Source of the DNA: an uncultured delta proteobacterium
GTDB taxonomy: Bacteria > Myxococcota_A > Polyangia > Polyangiales > Polyangiaceae
Assembly: GCA_903906315.1 (NCBI GenBank)
Contig: CAIVJW010000181.1
Location: 1-64,000, forward strand
DNA length: 64,000 bases
Reading direction: 5' to 3'
The position numbers and the translations under genes were made by a program. Within the stretch, counting starts at the first letter, position 1, and each line of letters opens with the position of its first letter. Of the stretch, positions 55,819-64,000 are shown piece after piece. The notes beneath the pieces are model-generated. The model was not told the DNA's origin and made no database searches. It saw only the letters and a list, made by a program, of their open reading frames with translations.

Positions 55819-58428
55819 ATGCGTATCGAGCGAATGACCACGAAGGCGCAGGAAGCCCTGCGCGCAGCCGTCGACTTTGCCAGCCGGCGCGGCCACCCGG
55901 AGCTCTACCCCGAGCACCTCGTCCGGGCGGTGGTCGAGCAGGAGGACGGCATCGGTGGTCCGCTCGTGCAGAAGGCCGGCGCGGAGCCGGCGGCGCTGGT
56001 GCGCCTGCTCGACGCGAAGATCGAGTCGTATCCGCGCGTTTCGGGCGGCGCGGAGCCGGGGCTCTCGCGGCGCGCGCTCACGCTGCTGCAACGCGCGGAG
56101 GACGAGGCCAAGGCGTTCAAGGACGACTTCGTCTCGACCGAGCACGTGCTGCTCGCCGCCGCGAAGTCCGATCGCGAGATCCAGGCGGTGCTCGAGAAGG
56201 CCGGCCTCAATCACGACAAGCTGCTCAAGGCGCTCGCCGCCGTGCGCGGCAGCCACCGCGTCACCGATCGCGACCCGGAGGGGAAGTTTCAGGCGCTGGA
56301 GAAGTACACGCGCGACCTCACCGAGCTGGCGCGAAAGGGCAAGATCGACCCCGTCATCGGCCGCGACGAGGAGATCCGGCGCGTGATGCAGGTGCTCTCG
56401 CGGCGCACGAAGAACAACCCGGTGCTCATCGGCGAGCCTGGCGTCGGCAAGACGGCCATCGTCGAGGGCATCGCGCAGCGGATCGTGCGCGGCGACGTTC
56501 CGGAGTCGCTCAAGGACAAGCGCCTGATGGCGCTCGACCTGGCGGCCATGGTCGCAGGGTCCAAATTCCGCGGCGAATTCGAGGATCGCCTCAAGGCCGT
56601 GCTGAAGGAGATCGAGGCGTCGAAGGGCGCGATCATCCTGTTCATCGACGAGCTGCACACGCTCGTCGGCGCGGGCGCGGCCGAGGGGGCGATGGACGCG
56701 GCCAACATGCTCAAGCCCTCGCTCGCGCGCGGCGAATTGCGCTGCATCGGCGCGACGACGATCGACGAATACCGAAAGCGCATCGAGAAGGACGCCGCGC
56801 TCGAGCGCCGCTTCCAGCAGGTGCTCGTCAGCGAGCCGACGACCGAGGACACGATCGCGATCCTGCGCGGCCTCAAGGAGCGCTACGAGGTCCACCACGG
56901 TATCCGCATCCAGGACGCGGCGCTCGTGGCTGCGGCCGTGCTGTCGAGCCGCTACATCACCGAGCGGTTCCTGCCGGACAAGGCGATCGACCTGGTCGAC
57001 GAGGCCGCGTCGCGCATCCGGATGGAGATAGACAGCCTGCCGACGCCGATCGACCAGGTGGAGCGGGAGCTCTTGAAGCTCGGGATGGAGGAGCAGGCGC
57101 TCAAGCGCGAGAGCGACAAGGCGAGCCGAGCGCGCATCGACGACGTGCGGCGCGAGATGGCCGAGCGGCAGGCGTCGCGTGACACGATGCGCGCCCAGTG
57201 GCTGCGCGAGAAGGAGCTCATCGCCGAGATCCGCAAGGTGCAGCCCGACCTCGAGGCGCTGCGCGGGGCCGAGGAGCAGGCGCAGCGCGCGGGCGACCTC
57301 GGTAAGGCCGCGGAGATCCACTACGGCAAGATCCCCGAGCTCAACGGCAAGCTCGAGCAGCTGCGCGGCAAGCTCGCGGGCGTCCAGGGCAAGACGAGCT
57401 ACCTCAAGGAGGAGGTCACCGACGAGGACATCGCCGCGGTCGTCTCGAAGTGGACGGGAATCCCCGTGTCCAAGATGCTCGAGGGCGAGAAGCAGAAGCT
57501 CCTGCGCCTCGAGGAGGAGCTCCGCAAGCGCGTCGTCGGGCAGGAGGACGCGCTGCGGGCCGTGTCGAACGCGATCCGGCGATCGCGCGCCGGCCTCGGC
57601 GACGAGCGGCGGCCGATCGGGTCGTTTCTCTTCCTCGGGCCGACCGGCGTCGGCAAGACCGAGCTCGCGCGCACGCTCGCCGCGTTCCTCTTCGACGACG
57701 AGCGCGCGATGGTGCGCATCGACATGAGCGAGTACGGCGAGCGCCACACGGTCGCGCGGCTCCTCGGCGCGCCGCCCGGCTACGTCGGCTACGAGGAGGG
57801 CGGGCAGCTCACCGAGCCCGTGCGACGGCGGCCGTACTCGGTGCTGCTCTTCGACGAGGTCGAGAAGGCGCACCCGGACGTGTGGAACGTGCTCCTCCAG
57901 GTGCTCGACGACGGTCGCCTCACCGACGGGCAGGGGCGCACCGTGGACTTCAAGAACACGGTCATCATCCTGACGTCGAACATCGGCACGCCGGCCGCGG
58001 GCGCGATCGAGGAGCGCGAGGGGATCGACGCCGCCGACAAGGCCGAGCTCGTGAAGCGCGTCGTGCTCGACGAGGTGAAGAAGCAATTTCGGCCGGAATT
58101 CCTCAATCGGCTCGACGAGATGATCGTGTTCCGGCGCCTCGGTCGGGAGCAGATGGAGAGCATCGTCGGCATCCAGCTCGGGCTGCTCGAGAAGCGCCTC
58201 GGGCGTCGCGGGCTCGCCATCACCTTCACCGCGGCTTCCAAGGCCTTCGTGGTGGAGCAGGGCTGGGACCCGCAGTACGGCGCGCGGCCGCTCAAGCGCG
58301 CCATCCAGCGGCTCGTCGAGGACGCGCTCGCCAGGCACGTGCTCGCCGGCGACTTCCAGCAAGGTGACACGATCCTGGCCGGGCTCGCCGCGGGCGAGCT
58401 GACCTTCACGCGCCAGCTGCCGAACTGA
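55819..58428 (+). CDS. clpB: ATP-dependent disaggregase ClpB
   Basis: 869 aa, ATG at 55819 with GGGGAAG upstream. A hexameric AAA+ disaggregase working with DnaK. The N-domain (about 1-145) starts [20 protein letters not shown]1 has Walker [18 protein letters not shown] and Walker [20 protein letters not shown]. The coiled-coil middle domain (about 410-525) distinguishes ClpB from ClpA. NBD2 has [31 protein letters not shown] and sensor 2 in [16 protein letters not shown]. Both Arg-finger regions look intact. The stop codon abuts that of cinA with no base between. Confidence 0.98.
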   Translation: MRIERMTTKAQEALRAAVDFASRRGHPELYPEHLVRAVVEQEDGIGGPLVQKAGAEPAALVRLLDAKIESYPRVSGGAEPGLSRRALTLLQRAEDEAKAFKDDFVSTEHVLLAAAKSDREIQAVLEKAGLNHDKLLKALAAVRGSHRVTDRDPEGKFQALEKYTRDLTELARKGKIDPVIGRDEEIRRVMQVLSRRTKNNPVLIGEPGVGKTAIVEGIAQRIVRGDVPESLKDKRLMALDLAAMVAGSKFRGEFEDRLKAVLKEIEASKGAIILFIDELHTLVGAGAAEGAMDAANMLKPSLARGELRCIGATTIDEYRKRIEKDAALERRFQQVLVSEPTTEDTIAILRGLKERYEVHHGIRIQDAALVAAAVLSSRYITERFLPDKAIDLVDEAASRIRMEIDSLPTPIDQVERELLKLGMEEQALKRESDKASRARIDDVRREMAERQASRDTMRAQWLREKELIAEIRKVQPDLEALRGAEEQAQRAGDLGKAAEIHYGKIPELNGKLEQLRGKLAGVQGKTSYLKEEVTDEDIAAVVSKWTGIPVSKMLEGEKQKLLRLEEELRKRVVGQEDALRAVSNAIRRSRAGLGDERRPIGSFLFLGPTGVGKTELARTLAAFLFDDERAMVRIDMSEYGERHTVARLLGAPPGYVGYEEGGQLTEPVRRRPYSVLLFDEVEKAHPDVWNVLLQVLDDGRLTDGQGRTVDFKNTVIILTSNIGTPAAGAIEEREGIDAADKAELVKRVVLDEVKKQFRPEFLNRLDEMIVFRRLGREQMESIVGIQLGLLEKRLGRRGLAITFTAASKAFVVEQGWDPQYGARPLKRAIQRLVEDALARHVLAGDFQQGDTILAGLAAGELTFTRQLPN

Positions 58429-59673
58429 TCAGCGCTCGGGCAGGCCCGAGGCGATGCGACGGAGCAGATCGAGCGCGGCGTAGGTCGCGGCGATCTGCAC
58501 CGTCTCGCGATCGCCCGGGAAGACGCGGTGGCGCACGACGGTGCCGCCCGGGTGCGCCACCGACCAGAACACGAGGCCGACCGGCTTCTCGTCGGAGCCG
58601 CCGGTCGGTCCGGCGATCCCGGTCACGCCGACCGCTACGTCGCACTCGCACACGCGCCGCGCGCCCTCGGCCATCTCGGCCGCGACCTCCGCGGAAACCG
58701 CGCCGTGGCCGCGCAGCGTGTCCTCGGAGACGCCGAGCAGGCGGGTCTTGGCGCTGTTCGCGTACGTGACGGCGCCGCCGACGAGGTACTCGCTCGCGCC
58801 GGCGACGCTGGTGAGCACGTGCGAGAGGAGGCCGCCCGTGCAGGACTCGGCCAGCGCGAGCCGCCAGCCGCGCCCCCGGAGCGCGCGACCGACGATCCCG
58901 GGGAAGGTGTCGTCGCCCTCGCCGTGCACCACGTCGCCGAGCCGCAGCCCGACCTCCCCGGCGGCGCGCAGCGCGAGCTCGCGGGCCTTCGACTGCACGG
59001 CGGCGCGGGCGTGCACCTTCACGTCGACCTCGGGGAAATGGACGCGGTAGCCGAGGGTCACGCCCGGGTACGCGGCCTCGACCCCGTCGAGCGCGAGCCC
59101 GACCGCAGACTCGCCGAGGCCGTAGGTGCGCAGGACGATCTGGTGCGTGTTGCTCTCGCCGTGCGAGCGGATGCGAGGCAGCACCTGCTCGAGGAACATG
59201 CGCTTCATCTCGCGCGGCACGCCGGGGAGGCAGAGCACCGTCGAGCCGCCGAGGTGGACCGCGAAGCCCGGCGCGGTGCCGTCCGAGTTCGGCAGGACGT
59301 CCGCGCCCGCGGGGAGATCCGCCTGCTTTTCGTGACCCGCGTTCATCGTGCCGCCCCGCGATTCGACGCGGCGCCGGATCGCGAGGACGGAGCTCTCGTC
59401 GCGCACGACGTCCACGCCGGCTGCCCGTGCGACCGCGGCGGCCGTGAGGTCGTCGGTGGTCGGCCCGAGGCCGCCCGTCACGAGGACGATGCGCGCGACG
59501 CCCGCGAGGCGCCCGATCGCCGCGACGACCGCGGGCTGGTCGTCCGCCACCGTGTCGATCGCCGTCACGGTGAAGCCGGCCTCGGTGAGCTCGGCCGCGA
59601 GCCAGGTCGCGTTCGAATTGACGATCTCGCCGCGGGTCAGCTCAGTTCCGATGGTCAGGATCGCGGCGCTCAT
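58429..59673 (-). CDS. cinA: CinA family nicotinamide-nucleotide amidohydrolase
   Basis: 414 aa. N-terminal COG1058/MoaB-like domain (about 1-170; [47 protein letters not shown]), associated with ADP-ribose pyrophosphatase activity. C-terminal PncC domain (about 255-410; [56 protein letters not shown]) deamidates nicotinamide mononucleotide in NAD recycling. Length is normal. TAGTCT (59689-59684) is 10 nt before the ATG and no Shine-Dalgarno is present. It may be the last gene of the right-hand minus-strand cluster, 60 bp after the SUMF1-like gene. Confidence 0.96.
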   Translation of the reverse strand: MSAAILTIGTELTRGEIVNSNATWLAAELTEAGFTVTAIDTVADDQPAVVAAIGRLAGVARIVLVTGGLGPTTDDLTAAAVARAAGVDVVRDESSVLAIRRRVESRGGTMNAGHEKQADLPAGADVLPNSDGTAPGFAVHLGGSTVLCLPGVPREMKRMFLEQVLPRIRSHGESNTHQIVLRTYGLGESAVGLALDGVEAAYPGVTLGYRVHFPEVDVKVHARAAVQSKARELALRAAGEVGLRLGDVVHGEGDDTFPGIVGRALRGRGWRLALAESCTGGLLSHVLTSVAGASEYLVGGAVTYANSAKTRLLGVSEDTLRGHGAVSAEVAAEMAEGARRVCECDVAVGVTGIAGPTGGSDEKPVGLVFWSVAHPGGTVVRHRVFPGDRETVQIAATYAALDLLRRIASGLPER

Positions 59674-59733
59674 GGGACCCGGGAGACTAGCGCAGGTGCG
59701 GCGGCGTTCGTGCCCCGTGAAACGCCCGCGGGC

Positions 59734-60600
59734 TCAGCGGTAGGCGCAGCGGAAGCCGACCTCGGCGGACCGGTGGCTCGGGGGCAGCGTCCTCTGCTGC
59801 CAGCTCCGCAGCGCGGGCGCGGAGGCGTCGACCCACGATCCCCCGCGCACCTCCGCGACCGGGCGCGACGGGTCGCCCCCGAGGGCCCATTCGGCCACGT
59901 TGCCCGACAGGTCGTGGACCCCGTCGGGTGACGCCCCGGCCGGGTGGGAGCCGGCGACCTCGGGGCCGACCGCCCCGACGCCGCAGGGGCCATCGCGCAG
60001 GCCGAAGGCGGCGCGGCGGCAGACCGCGCCGGTGTCGCCCCAGGGGTAGCGCCGGGCGTTCGGGCCGGCCGCGGCGAACGCGAGCTCGTCGCTCGTCGGG
60101 ACCGCGCCGCCGGCGAACGCGCAGAACCGCGCGGCCTCGTCGAGCGTCACGCCCGCGACCGCGAGGCCGGGCTCGCCCGACAGCGCCACCGCGGGGCACG
60201 CGCCGGCGTCGACGCACGCGGACCAGCGCGCTTCGGTGACCTCGAGCGCGTCGATCCCGTACGGTGCGACCCGCGCCTCGCGCGGCGTGACGACCCCCTG
60301 CGCCTCCCAGTCGCCCGGTCCGATGCGTAGCACGCCACCGCTGAATCGTGCCACGCGAGGCGCGCTCACGCAGCCGCTCGCGGTGACGTCGAGGCCCGCG
60401 GCGCAGCGAGCGGGCGCGCCCCGGCAGCGGCCGGCGTCGTCGAGGCGCTGCCCTCCCCCGCAGCAGCGTGGCCCGATCGCGACCATGCCCGCGGCGCAGC
60501 GCGCGGGGCCCTCGGCGCGTCGGCCCGCGATCGCGACGATGGCGCCTACGAGCGTCGCCGCGCACAGGGCCGCCACGAGGACCGAGGCGGCGCGCCGCAT
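59734..60600 (-). CDS. SUMF1/FGE-sulfatase-fold exported protein
   Basis: 288 aa from the ATG at 60600; a TTG at 60630 overlapping the FAA hydrolase stop is possible but has its Shine-Dalgarno too close. A signal peptide or anchor (VLVAALCAATLVGAIVAIAG) is followed by a Cys-rich stretch (CAAGMVAIGPRCCGGGQRLD). Residues about 130-288 show the formylglycine-generating-enzyme-like fold: IDALEVTEARWSACVDAG, VTLDEAARFCAFAGGAVPTS, YPWGD, GVHDLSGNVAEWALGGD, VRGGSW and a terminal RSAEVGFRCAYR. The paired active-site Cys of true FGE are not evident, so a ligand-binding role is likelier. Confidence 0.85.
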   Translation of the reverse strand: MRRAASVLVAALCAATLVGAIVAIAGRRAEGPARCAAGMVAIGPRCCGGGQRLDDAGRCRGAPARCAAGLDVTASGCVSAPRVARFSGGVLRIGPGDWEAQGVVTPREARVAPYGIDALEVTEARWSACVDAGACPAVALSGEPGLAVAGVTLDEAARFCAFAGGAVPTSDELAFAAAGPNARRYPWGDTGAVCRRAAFGLRDGPCGVGAVGPEVAGSHPAGASPDGVHDLSGNVAEWALGGDPSRPVAEVRGGSWVDASAPALRSWQQRTLPPSHRSAEVGFRCAYR

Positions 60601-60626
60601 CGCACCGCGCCCGGCCCGGAGCCGGG

Positions 60627-61436
60627 TCAACCTTCCGCGGCCGCCGCGGCGACACGCGCGGTGAGCGCGCCGATGCCGTCGATCTCGATGACGAGCTCGT
60701 CACCGTCGACCAGCGGTCCCACGCCCGCCGGCGTGCCCGTGAGGATCAGATCCCCGGGCTCCAGCGTCATGACCTGGCTCACGTAGGCGACGAGCGCAGG
60801 GACCGAAAAGACGAGGTCGCGCGTCGAGCCGTCCTGCCGCAGCGCCCCGTTCACGCGGCAGCGCACGCCGAGGGCGTCCCACGGGAGCCCCGAGACGACG
60901 ACGGGCCCGACCGGGCAGAAGGTGTCCATGCCCTTGGCGCGGGTCCACTGGCCGTCCTTCTTCTGGAGGTCGCGCGCGGTGATGTCGCCGGCGGCAGTCA
61001 GCCCGAACACGGCGGCGGCGGCCTCGGCGTCGGTCGCGCGCCGCGTGCGACGGCCGATGATCACCGCGAGCTCGGCCTCGTGATCGACGCGGCCCGAGAT
61101 CGACGACGGCGGCAGCTCGATCGTGCCGTCGGGATCGAGCAGCGACGAGGGAGGCTTGAAGAACAGCAGCGGCTCGACGGGCACGTCGTTGCCGAGCTCG
61201 CTCGCGTGCGCGCGGTAGTTGCGGCCGACGCACACGATCTTGGTCGGCGTCGCGGGCGTGAGGCGTCGCGTCCCGGCCGAGCGCCCCTCGTCGTCGACGC
61301 CCCCGAGGCGCTCGCCGGTGAGCGCGCCGCCCTCCCACGGTGCGCTCGAGAGCAGCCGCGCCTCGCCCTCGGCGAGCTCCGCGAACACGCGGCGCCCGTC
61401 CTCGAGCGCCAGCCGGGCGAACCGGCGCGGGCTCAC
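60627..61436 (-). CDS. Fumarylacetoacetate hydrolase family protein
   Basis: 269 aa; the GTG at 61436 overlaps the upstream stop by 4 bp (GTGA). Residues 1-60 form the small N-terminal domain and about 65-269 the FAH fold, with IVCVGRNYRAHASELG, LLFFKPPSSLL, metal ligands in VDHEAELAVIIG and AAGDITARDLQKKDGQWTRA, and LILTGTPAGVGPLVDGD. Members cleave or decarboxylate 2-oxo acids such as acylpyruvates or oxaloacetate. The exact substrate is not determined by sequence. It is the fourth cistron of the coupled right-hand cluster. Confidence 0.94.
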   Translation of the reverse strand: MSPRRFARLALEDGRRVFAELAEGEARLLSSAPWEGGALTGERLGGVDDEGRSAGTRRLTPATPTKIVCVGRNYRAHASELGNDVPVEPLLFFKPPSSLLDPDGTIELPPSSISGRVDHEAELAVIIGRRTRRATDAEAAAAVFGLTAAGDITARDLQKKDGQWTRAKGMDTFCPVGPVVVSGLPWDALGVRCRVNGALRQDGSTRDLVFSVPALVAYVSQVMTLEPGDLILTGTPAGVGPLVDGDELVIEIDGIGALTARVAAAAAEG

Positions 61437-62965
61437 GCGCCCGCCGACGCGGCGCCCCGACCCTGCCCAGGCCGCCGGCGCGCGAGCTTGGCCTCGCGGG
61501 CATCCTCGAGCATCGACACGATGCGCGCGAGGGCGTCGAGCAGCGCCGTGCGGACCCGTTCGTAGCTCTTGGGCCCGACCTCGCCGCTCTTGTGCGCCCG
61601 CTCGAGCGCGACGATCTCGTCGAGCAGCGCGGCCTGCGCCTCGCGCAGATCGCGGCGCGTGTCGTCGTCGAGCGCGCCCGGGGTGTTGCGCCGACGCGCC
61701 ACGTAGCCGACGCCGCCCGCGACGAACGCGAGCCCGAGCGCGACCGCGATCCACCGGCCGGGGCCCTGCGTGGGAAGGCCGCTCAGCGTGAGCTCGATCG
61801 AGGTGAGGCCGCCCTCGGCCTGCCGCGCCTGGCGCTCGGTCACGAGGATCTTCTTGCCGTCGCGGCCGGTCTGGCGCTGCGCCGCCGGGAAGCCCGCGAC
61901 CTCGAGGCCCATCTTCTTCGACGCCTCGACCATCACGCGCATCTGCCCGAAATGCGGCGGAAGCTCGAGGCGCAGCGTCTGCCGCTCGGTGCCCGCCAGC
62001 GGCACGGTGTAGTGGAACTCGAGGTCGTGCTGGCCCGGCGCGAACGTGCCGCGGATGGCGACGCCCTTCTTCGGCGCCTCCTCGACGCGGCCGTCGTTGC
62101 CGGACTCCTGCTTGTTGAACGCGCGGAAGCCCTCCGGCAGCGCGACGACGAGATCGTCGGGCGCCCAGGCGGTCTTGCCCATGTTCATCACGCCGAAGTA
62201 CTGCTGCACGTTGAGCGAGTCCTCGCGGAGCTGCACGTAGACGACGCCTTGCATGCCAACCATCGTGCGGTCGATGTTGGTCGTCACCTCGTAGGCGTGG
62301 ACGGTGACCTGCTTGCCCACCTTGTCGCCGAGGGAGAACGGCGGCGCCTCGTAGCTCGCCGAGCCGCGCTGCGTGGACACGCGGAACGTCGCGCCGGTGC
62401 CGACGGGCTGGTCGTCGTAGCGGACGGTGCCCTGATCGTCGGTCGCGCGCGTGAGGTTCTGCAGCGGCGCGTCCCCCTTCGCGATGGAGCTGCGCTGCAC
62501 GGCCACCGTGAGGGGCGCCCGCGGGATGGGCTTGCCCTCGCCGTCGCGGATCGTCACGACGATGCTCCCGGCGGGCAACGCAGGGTCGTCGGTCACGGAG
62601 TTCTGCGGTGCGTTGAACATGCCGGGCATCCCTGCCTGGCCCTGCCCGTCCGGCCCCGCGCCGCCCTCGTCGTCATCGAGGGGCGGGTGCCCCGGCGGCA
62701 GCGCGCCGCCCTGCGGGGGCTCGGCCGGCCGCGGCTCGCTCGGCTTCGCCTCCGCGGCCTTGTCGGGCGCCTTGTCGGCTTTGGCCTTGTCGGCTTTGGC
62801 CTTGTCGGGCGCCTTGTCGGCCTTGGCCTTCGACGTCGCGTCGCCCTTCGGCTGCGCCGAGACGGCGCCGCCCCCGAGCAGCACGCACGCCGAGAGCGCG
62901 GCCGCGATCCCGCTCCAGAACCTTCGCGCGCTTCGGCTGCGCGCGCCCGCGTCGACCCGGCTCAC
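61433..62965 (-). CDS. Membrane protein with carboxypeptidase-regulatory-like domain
   Basis: 510 aa from the GTG at 62965, overlapping the zinc-ribbon gene stop by 4 bp (GTGA). A signal peptide (FWSGIAAALSACVLLGGGAV, then SAQ) is followed by a repetitive Lys/Ala/Asp region (KADKAPDKAKADKAKADKAP) and a Pro/Gly linker. A beta domain at about 125-330 has SIVVTIRDGEGKPIPRAPLT, resembling the carboxypeptidase regulatory fold, then further beta sequence. One TM helix near residue 410-428 (WIAVALGLAFVAGGVGYV) leads to a cytoplasmic helical tail (LREAQAALLDEIVALERAHK). It seems to present a periplasmic beta module. Function is unknown. Confidence 0.82.
   Translation of the reverse strand: MSRVDAGARSRSARRFWSGIAAALSACVLLGGGAVSAQPKGDATSKAKADKAPDKAKADKAKADKAPDKAAEAKPSEPRPAEPPQGGALPPGHPPLDDDEGGAGPDGQGQAGMPGMFNAPQNSVTDDPALPAGSIVVTIRDGEGKPIPRAPLTVAVQRSSIAKGDAPLQNLTRATDDQGTVRYDDQPVGTGATFRVSTQRGSASYEAPPFSLGDKVGKQVTVHAYEVTTNIDRTMVGMQGVVYVQLREDSLNVQQYFGVMNMGKTAWAPDDLVVALPEGFRAFNKQESGNDGRVEEAPKKGVAIRGTFAPGQHDLEFHYTVPLAGTERQTLRLELPPHFGQMRVMVEASKKMGLEVAGFPAAQRQTGRDGKKILVTERQARQAEGGLTSIELTLSGLPTQGPGRWIAVALGLAFVAGGVGYVARRRNTPGALDDDTRRDLREAQAALLDEIVALERAHKSGEVGPKSYERVRTALLDALARIVSMLEDAREAKLARRRPGQGRGAASAGA
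62757..62829 (-). repeat. Short in-frame repeat encoding KADKAPDK units
   Basis: About five copies of a 13-15-bp unit (ccttgtcggctttgg and variants) encode the Lys/Ala/Asp/Pro-rich segment after the signal peptide. The near-identity at DNA level suggests recent slippage or expansion. Confidence 0.75.
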
Positions 62966-63891
62966 TTCTTCACCGCCTTGCCCTTCGGCGCTTCGTCCGA
63001 CGTGGCGCTTGGCCCGCCAGCGTCGTCGCGATCCTTCGCGGACCCCCCGACCTCGTCGGACGACTCGCCGTCGCCGTCGTTCACGGAGCCCTCGAGATCC
63101 CCGTCCTCGTCCTCGTCGCCGCCCCGCGGCGGCGCTTCGCGCCTGAGGGGCGTCGCGCCTGCGGGCGCCTGCCGGGCACCGCACTTCTTGCAGAACGCGG
63201 CGTCGGCGTCGTTGGCCGTGCCGCAGCTCGCGCAGCTCGGACCCGAGCCGGCGCGCGCGGCCTTCTTCTTCTTGCTGCGCAGCGGCTTGCCCGCGGGCGT
63301 GGCGGCAACGGAGCCGGTCGCGACGCGCGCGGCGACCGCGTCTTGCGCCTTCTTCTCCTCGTCGGTCGGCTCGCCCTCGGGTGAGTCCAAGAGCCCCGCG
63401 CGCTTGAGCCGGCGCTCGACGAGCGCCTCGACCTCGGCGCGCCGCGGCCTCGCGTCGTCATCGAGGATGCGCAGCAGGCGCTTCGCTTCGGTGCGGTATT
63501 GGGTCACCAGCACCTGGTAGTCCTCTTCGCTGATCTTGCCGACGCCGTGCTCGAACTCGAGGTCCTTCAGGGCGCGCAGGACGGCTCGCTTCTGCTCCTC
63601 CTCGGCGCGGGGGGCGCCGATGGCGTACGCGTCGGCGCCCGAGAGCGGCGTCTCGCCGAAGAGCGTGCGCAGGCTCGACCAGAAGACGGCGATGCAGCCG
63701 ACGAGCGCGCCGCCGGCGAGCACGATGACGGCGGCGCCCGGCCCCTGCACCCAGCCCGCCGCAGCCGCGATGGCGACCGTGCCGATCGGGAACGCGATGG
63801 GCGCGAGGTCTTCGATTCGCTTTTCGAGCTCCGACGTCGCGTCGGCGCTCGGCTTGAGCCCCGCGTCGGGGGCTGCGTCGGTGGTGGTCAT
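62962..63891 (-). CDS. Zinc-ribbon membrane protein
   Basis: 309 aa; the ATG at 63891 overlaps the preceding stop by 4 bp (ATGA). Two hydrophobic segments lie at about residues 29-48 and 50-72. A helical region, RAVLRALKDLEFEHGVGKIS then EEDYQVLVTQYRTEAKRLLR, resembles the short helical hairpin found in cytochrome-c-maturation-linked and zinc-ribbon proteins of deltaproteobacteria. A classic zinc ribbon follows at about 216-236 (CASCGTANDADAAFCKKCG), then an acidic low-complexity tail. It is probably an accessory factor of the envelope process encoded by this operon. Confidence 0.85.
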   Translation of the reverse strand: MTTTDAAPDAGLKPSADATSELEKRIEDLAPIAFPIGTVAIAAAAGWVQGPGAAVIVLAGGALVGCIAVFWSSLRTLFGETPLSGADAYAIGAPRAEEEQKRAVLRALKDLEFEHGVGKISEEDYQVLVTQYRTEAKRLLRILDDDARPRRAEVEALVERRLKRAGLLDSPEGEPTDEEKKAQDAVAARVATGSVAATPAGKPLRSKKKKAARAGSGPSCASCGTANDADAAFCKKCGARQAPAGATPLRREAPPRGGDEDEDGDLEGSVNDGDGESSDEVGGSAKDRDDAGGPSATSDEAPKGKAVKK

Positions 63892-64000
63892 TCGTCGAGG
63901 TTCCGCAGCTCGTCGTCGAGCTTCGCGTCGTAGGCGTCGTTTTCGCCGGCCTTCTGCGCCGGGGCCGGCTTCCTCGCCGCGGCGTCCGCGTCTCCGCGGG
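63888..64000 (-). CDS. Truncated gene, C-terminal 37 codons of unknown protein
   Basis: The reading frame ends in KAGENDAYDAKLDDELRNLDE at 63888, overlapping the next gene by ATGA. The N-terminal part lies beyond the window. The Ala/Pro-rich segment (RKPAPAQK) before the tail suggests a linker. The close spacing shows it belongs to the operon running leftwards. No function can be assigned from this fragment. Confidence 0.7.
   Translation of the reverse strand, partial: RGDADAAARKPAPAQKAGENDAYDAKLDDELRNLDE

Overview
The window is a very GC-rich bacterial chromosome segment that looks like a myxobacterium of the Polyangiales type (Sorangium/Polyangium relatives). The reasons are GC-saturated third codon positions, several secreted Cys-rich lipoproteins with Gly/Thr-rich linkers after the lipobox, an ECF sigma operon with a Pro/Ala-rich membrane partner, a Ser/Thr protein kinase, a SPINDLY-type glycosyltransferase, and large response-regulator/PEGA and DUF2339 proteins. 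Almost all of it is protein coding. I found no tRNA, rRNA, CRISPR array, insertion sequence or prophage.

Layout. 1-210: pyrimidine-rich repeats and a nested inverted repeat. 211-10763: envelope and signalling genes, namely a membrane protein, an outer-membrane-like protein with an ECF sigma factor and its membrane partner, Cys-rich lipoproteins, a histidine kinase diverging from a GAF-GGDEF diguanylate cyclase, and a small helical protein. 10943-15159: a DUF2339 giant membrane protein and a lipoprotein. 15490-22456 (minus): GT41 glycosyltransferase, FkbM methyltransferase, DNA polymerase I with a degenerate proofreading domain, and a Uma2-type protein. 23020-24903: a solute-sensing diguanylate cyclase. 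25207-29177 (minus): propeller lipoprotein, small lipoprotein, serS. 29303-31069: an SRAP protein and an orphan DNA methyltransferase, convergent. 31150-40664 (minus): sulfatase-like lipoprotein, 1190-aa response regulator, isocitrate/isopropylmalate-type dehydrogenase, alanine dehydrogenase, dapF and DUF167. 40862-46931 (plus): aroC, an aroK-aroB fusion, a lipoprotein, zapA, bioF and bioD.

46209-54379 has the marks of a replication-origin neighbourhood: a perfect parS palindrome at the start of bioD, a 418-bp spacer with DnaA-box-like 9-mers, then dnaN-recF-gyrB. dnaA is not beside dnaN. The slot is taken by a zinc-ribbon Ser/Thr kinase overlapping a lone ABC ATPase. 54652-59673 holds a Cys-rich lipoprotein, clpB and cinA. 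59734-64000 (minus) is a tightly overlapped operon (truncated gene, zinc-ribbon membrane protein, carbohydrate-binding-fold membrane protein, FAA hydrolase, SUMF1-like protein) that runs off the right edge.

A window-wide pattern is worth attention. Many genes with no Shine-Dalgarno have a TANNNT hexamer 5-12 nt before the start codon, which suggests leaderless or near-leaderless transcripts. Genes with long leaders or strong Shine-Dalgarno sites do not show it. Start codons were chosen from Shine-Dalgarno sites, 4-bp stop/start overlaps and family N-termini; uncertain ones are flagged.
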